Positions 5,876 through 6,019 of a DNA stretch of 6,019 nucleotides are shown here, one piece after another (position 1 is the first letter of the stretch; each line of letters begins with the position of its first letter). The DNA comes from CAMEON01 sp963643175 (GTDB lineage: Bacteria > Bacillota > Clostridia > Oscillospirales > CAG-272). The position numbers and the translations under genes are program-made. Under the pieces are notes generated by a model. It was given only the letters and a program-made list of their open reading frames with translations, was not told the origin of the DNA and did not search any database. The DNA is taken from positions 1-6,019 of the forward strand of contig CAVIJF010000061.1 of NCBI GenBank assembly GCA_963643175.1. Reading direction: 5' to 3'.

Positions 5876-6019
5876 AGGGAACCTCTAAAAATCAGTTTCC
5901 GCATCAATTTCTGCGATTCAACGGTGGAAATAATGAAATTGGAGCGGCGAATCGCATGCCTGTTTCGAATTTCATGTATTTCTTGGGGTTAGAAGCCCCG
6001 AAATTGCGGGCGTATCCCG
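5876..6019. other. AT-richer non-coding stretch with short inverted repeats
   Basis: GC is about 45% (only about 35% over 5881-5940), clearly lower than the genes. Two interleaved 8-bp inverted repeats are present: TGCGATTC (5912-5919) with GAATCGCA (5949-5956), and ATGAAATT (5933-5940) with AATTTCAT (5968-5975). A weak hairpin with GGGG (5985-5988) and CCCC (5996-5999) follows. No gene is recognised. It may be intergenic sequence or the edge of something beyond the window. Confidence 0.4.

Noticed and set aside
5632..5907. Small minus-strand frame through the right repeat, similar in part to the plus-strand frame at 21-311
   Set aside because: The shared residues (ISPFPAG, MRGRG) arise from the inverted DNA repeat. 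The similarity stops at the repeat edges and frames shift at indels, so it is not a protein family.
5933..5992. 19-codon plus-strand ORF after GGTGG
   Set aside because: Very short, with a poor ribosome-binding site and two inverted repeats overlapping it. No supporting evidence of coding.
1..6019. CRISPR array, tRNA or rRNA gene
   Set aside because: No regularly spaced direct repeats, cloverleaf with CCA-type end, or rRNA-like conserved stretch was seen. The only repeats are one inverted pair and local hairpins.

Overview
The window holds one leftward (minus-strand) operon of three carbohydrate-active enzyme genes, read from right to left. They are a small alpha/beta-hydrolase esterase (4718-5560), a GHL6-type putative glycosidase resembling GH151/GH29 alpha-L-fucosidases (2751-4721), and a GH38 alpha-mannosidase (151-2685). 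A good sigma-A-type promoter lies just upstream of the esterase (5635-5663). The first two genes overlap by the four bases ATGA. The third follows a 65-nt gap and has its own strong AAAGGAG ribosome-binding site. A hairpin with a T-tract just past the third stop codon is a plausible terminator. None of the three proteins shows a signal peptide, so the set looks like a cytoplasmic module. It would dismantle imported, probably decorated (acetylated, possibly fucosylated) manno-oligosaccharides or N-glycan fragments. No transporter or regulator is visible.

The organism is not named by the sequence. High GC (about 60% by eye), Firmicutes-like Shine-Dalgarno sites (AAAGGAG, AGAAGGAA), a TTGCGC/TATACT promoter and glycan-foraging enzymes of this kind suggest a GC-rich gut Clostridia member (Oscillospiraceae/Ruminococcaceae-like). 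This is inference.

Layout: 1-150 is non-coding, with a perfect hairpin at 2-26 and the left copy of a repeat (35-137) containing the terminator-like hairpin. 151-5560 is the operon. 5561-5772 is the leader, the promoter and GC-rich spacer. 5773-5875 is the right copy of the repeat, in inverted orientation. 5876-6019 is an AT-richer non-coding stretch with short inverted repeats.

The most unusual feature is the pair of about 103-bp inverted repeats that bracket the operon. Each copy has, from the outside in, an AAAATCT edge, a C/G hairpin, a four-tract G-quadruplex motif, an identical 18-nt core and a GGCACCCC inner edge. It looks like a dispersed, possibly mobile, non-coding element. The rest is a coherent but not radically novel sugar-degradation locus. 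The least characterised enzyme is the GHL6 protein.
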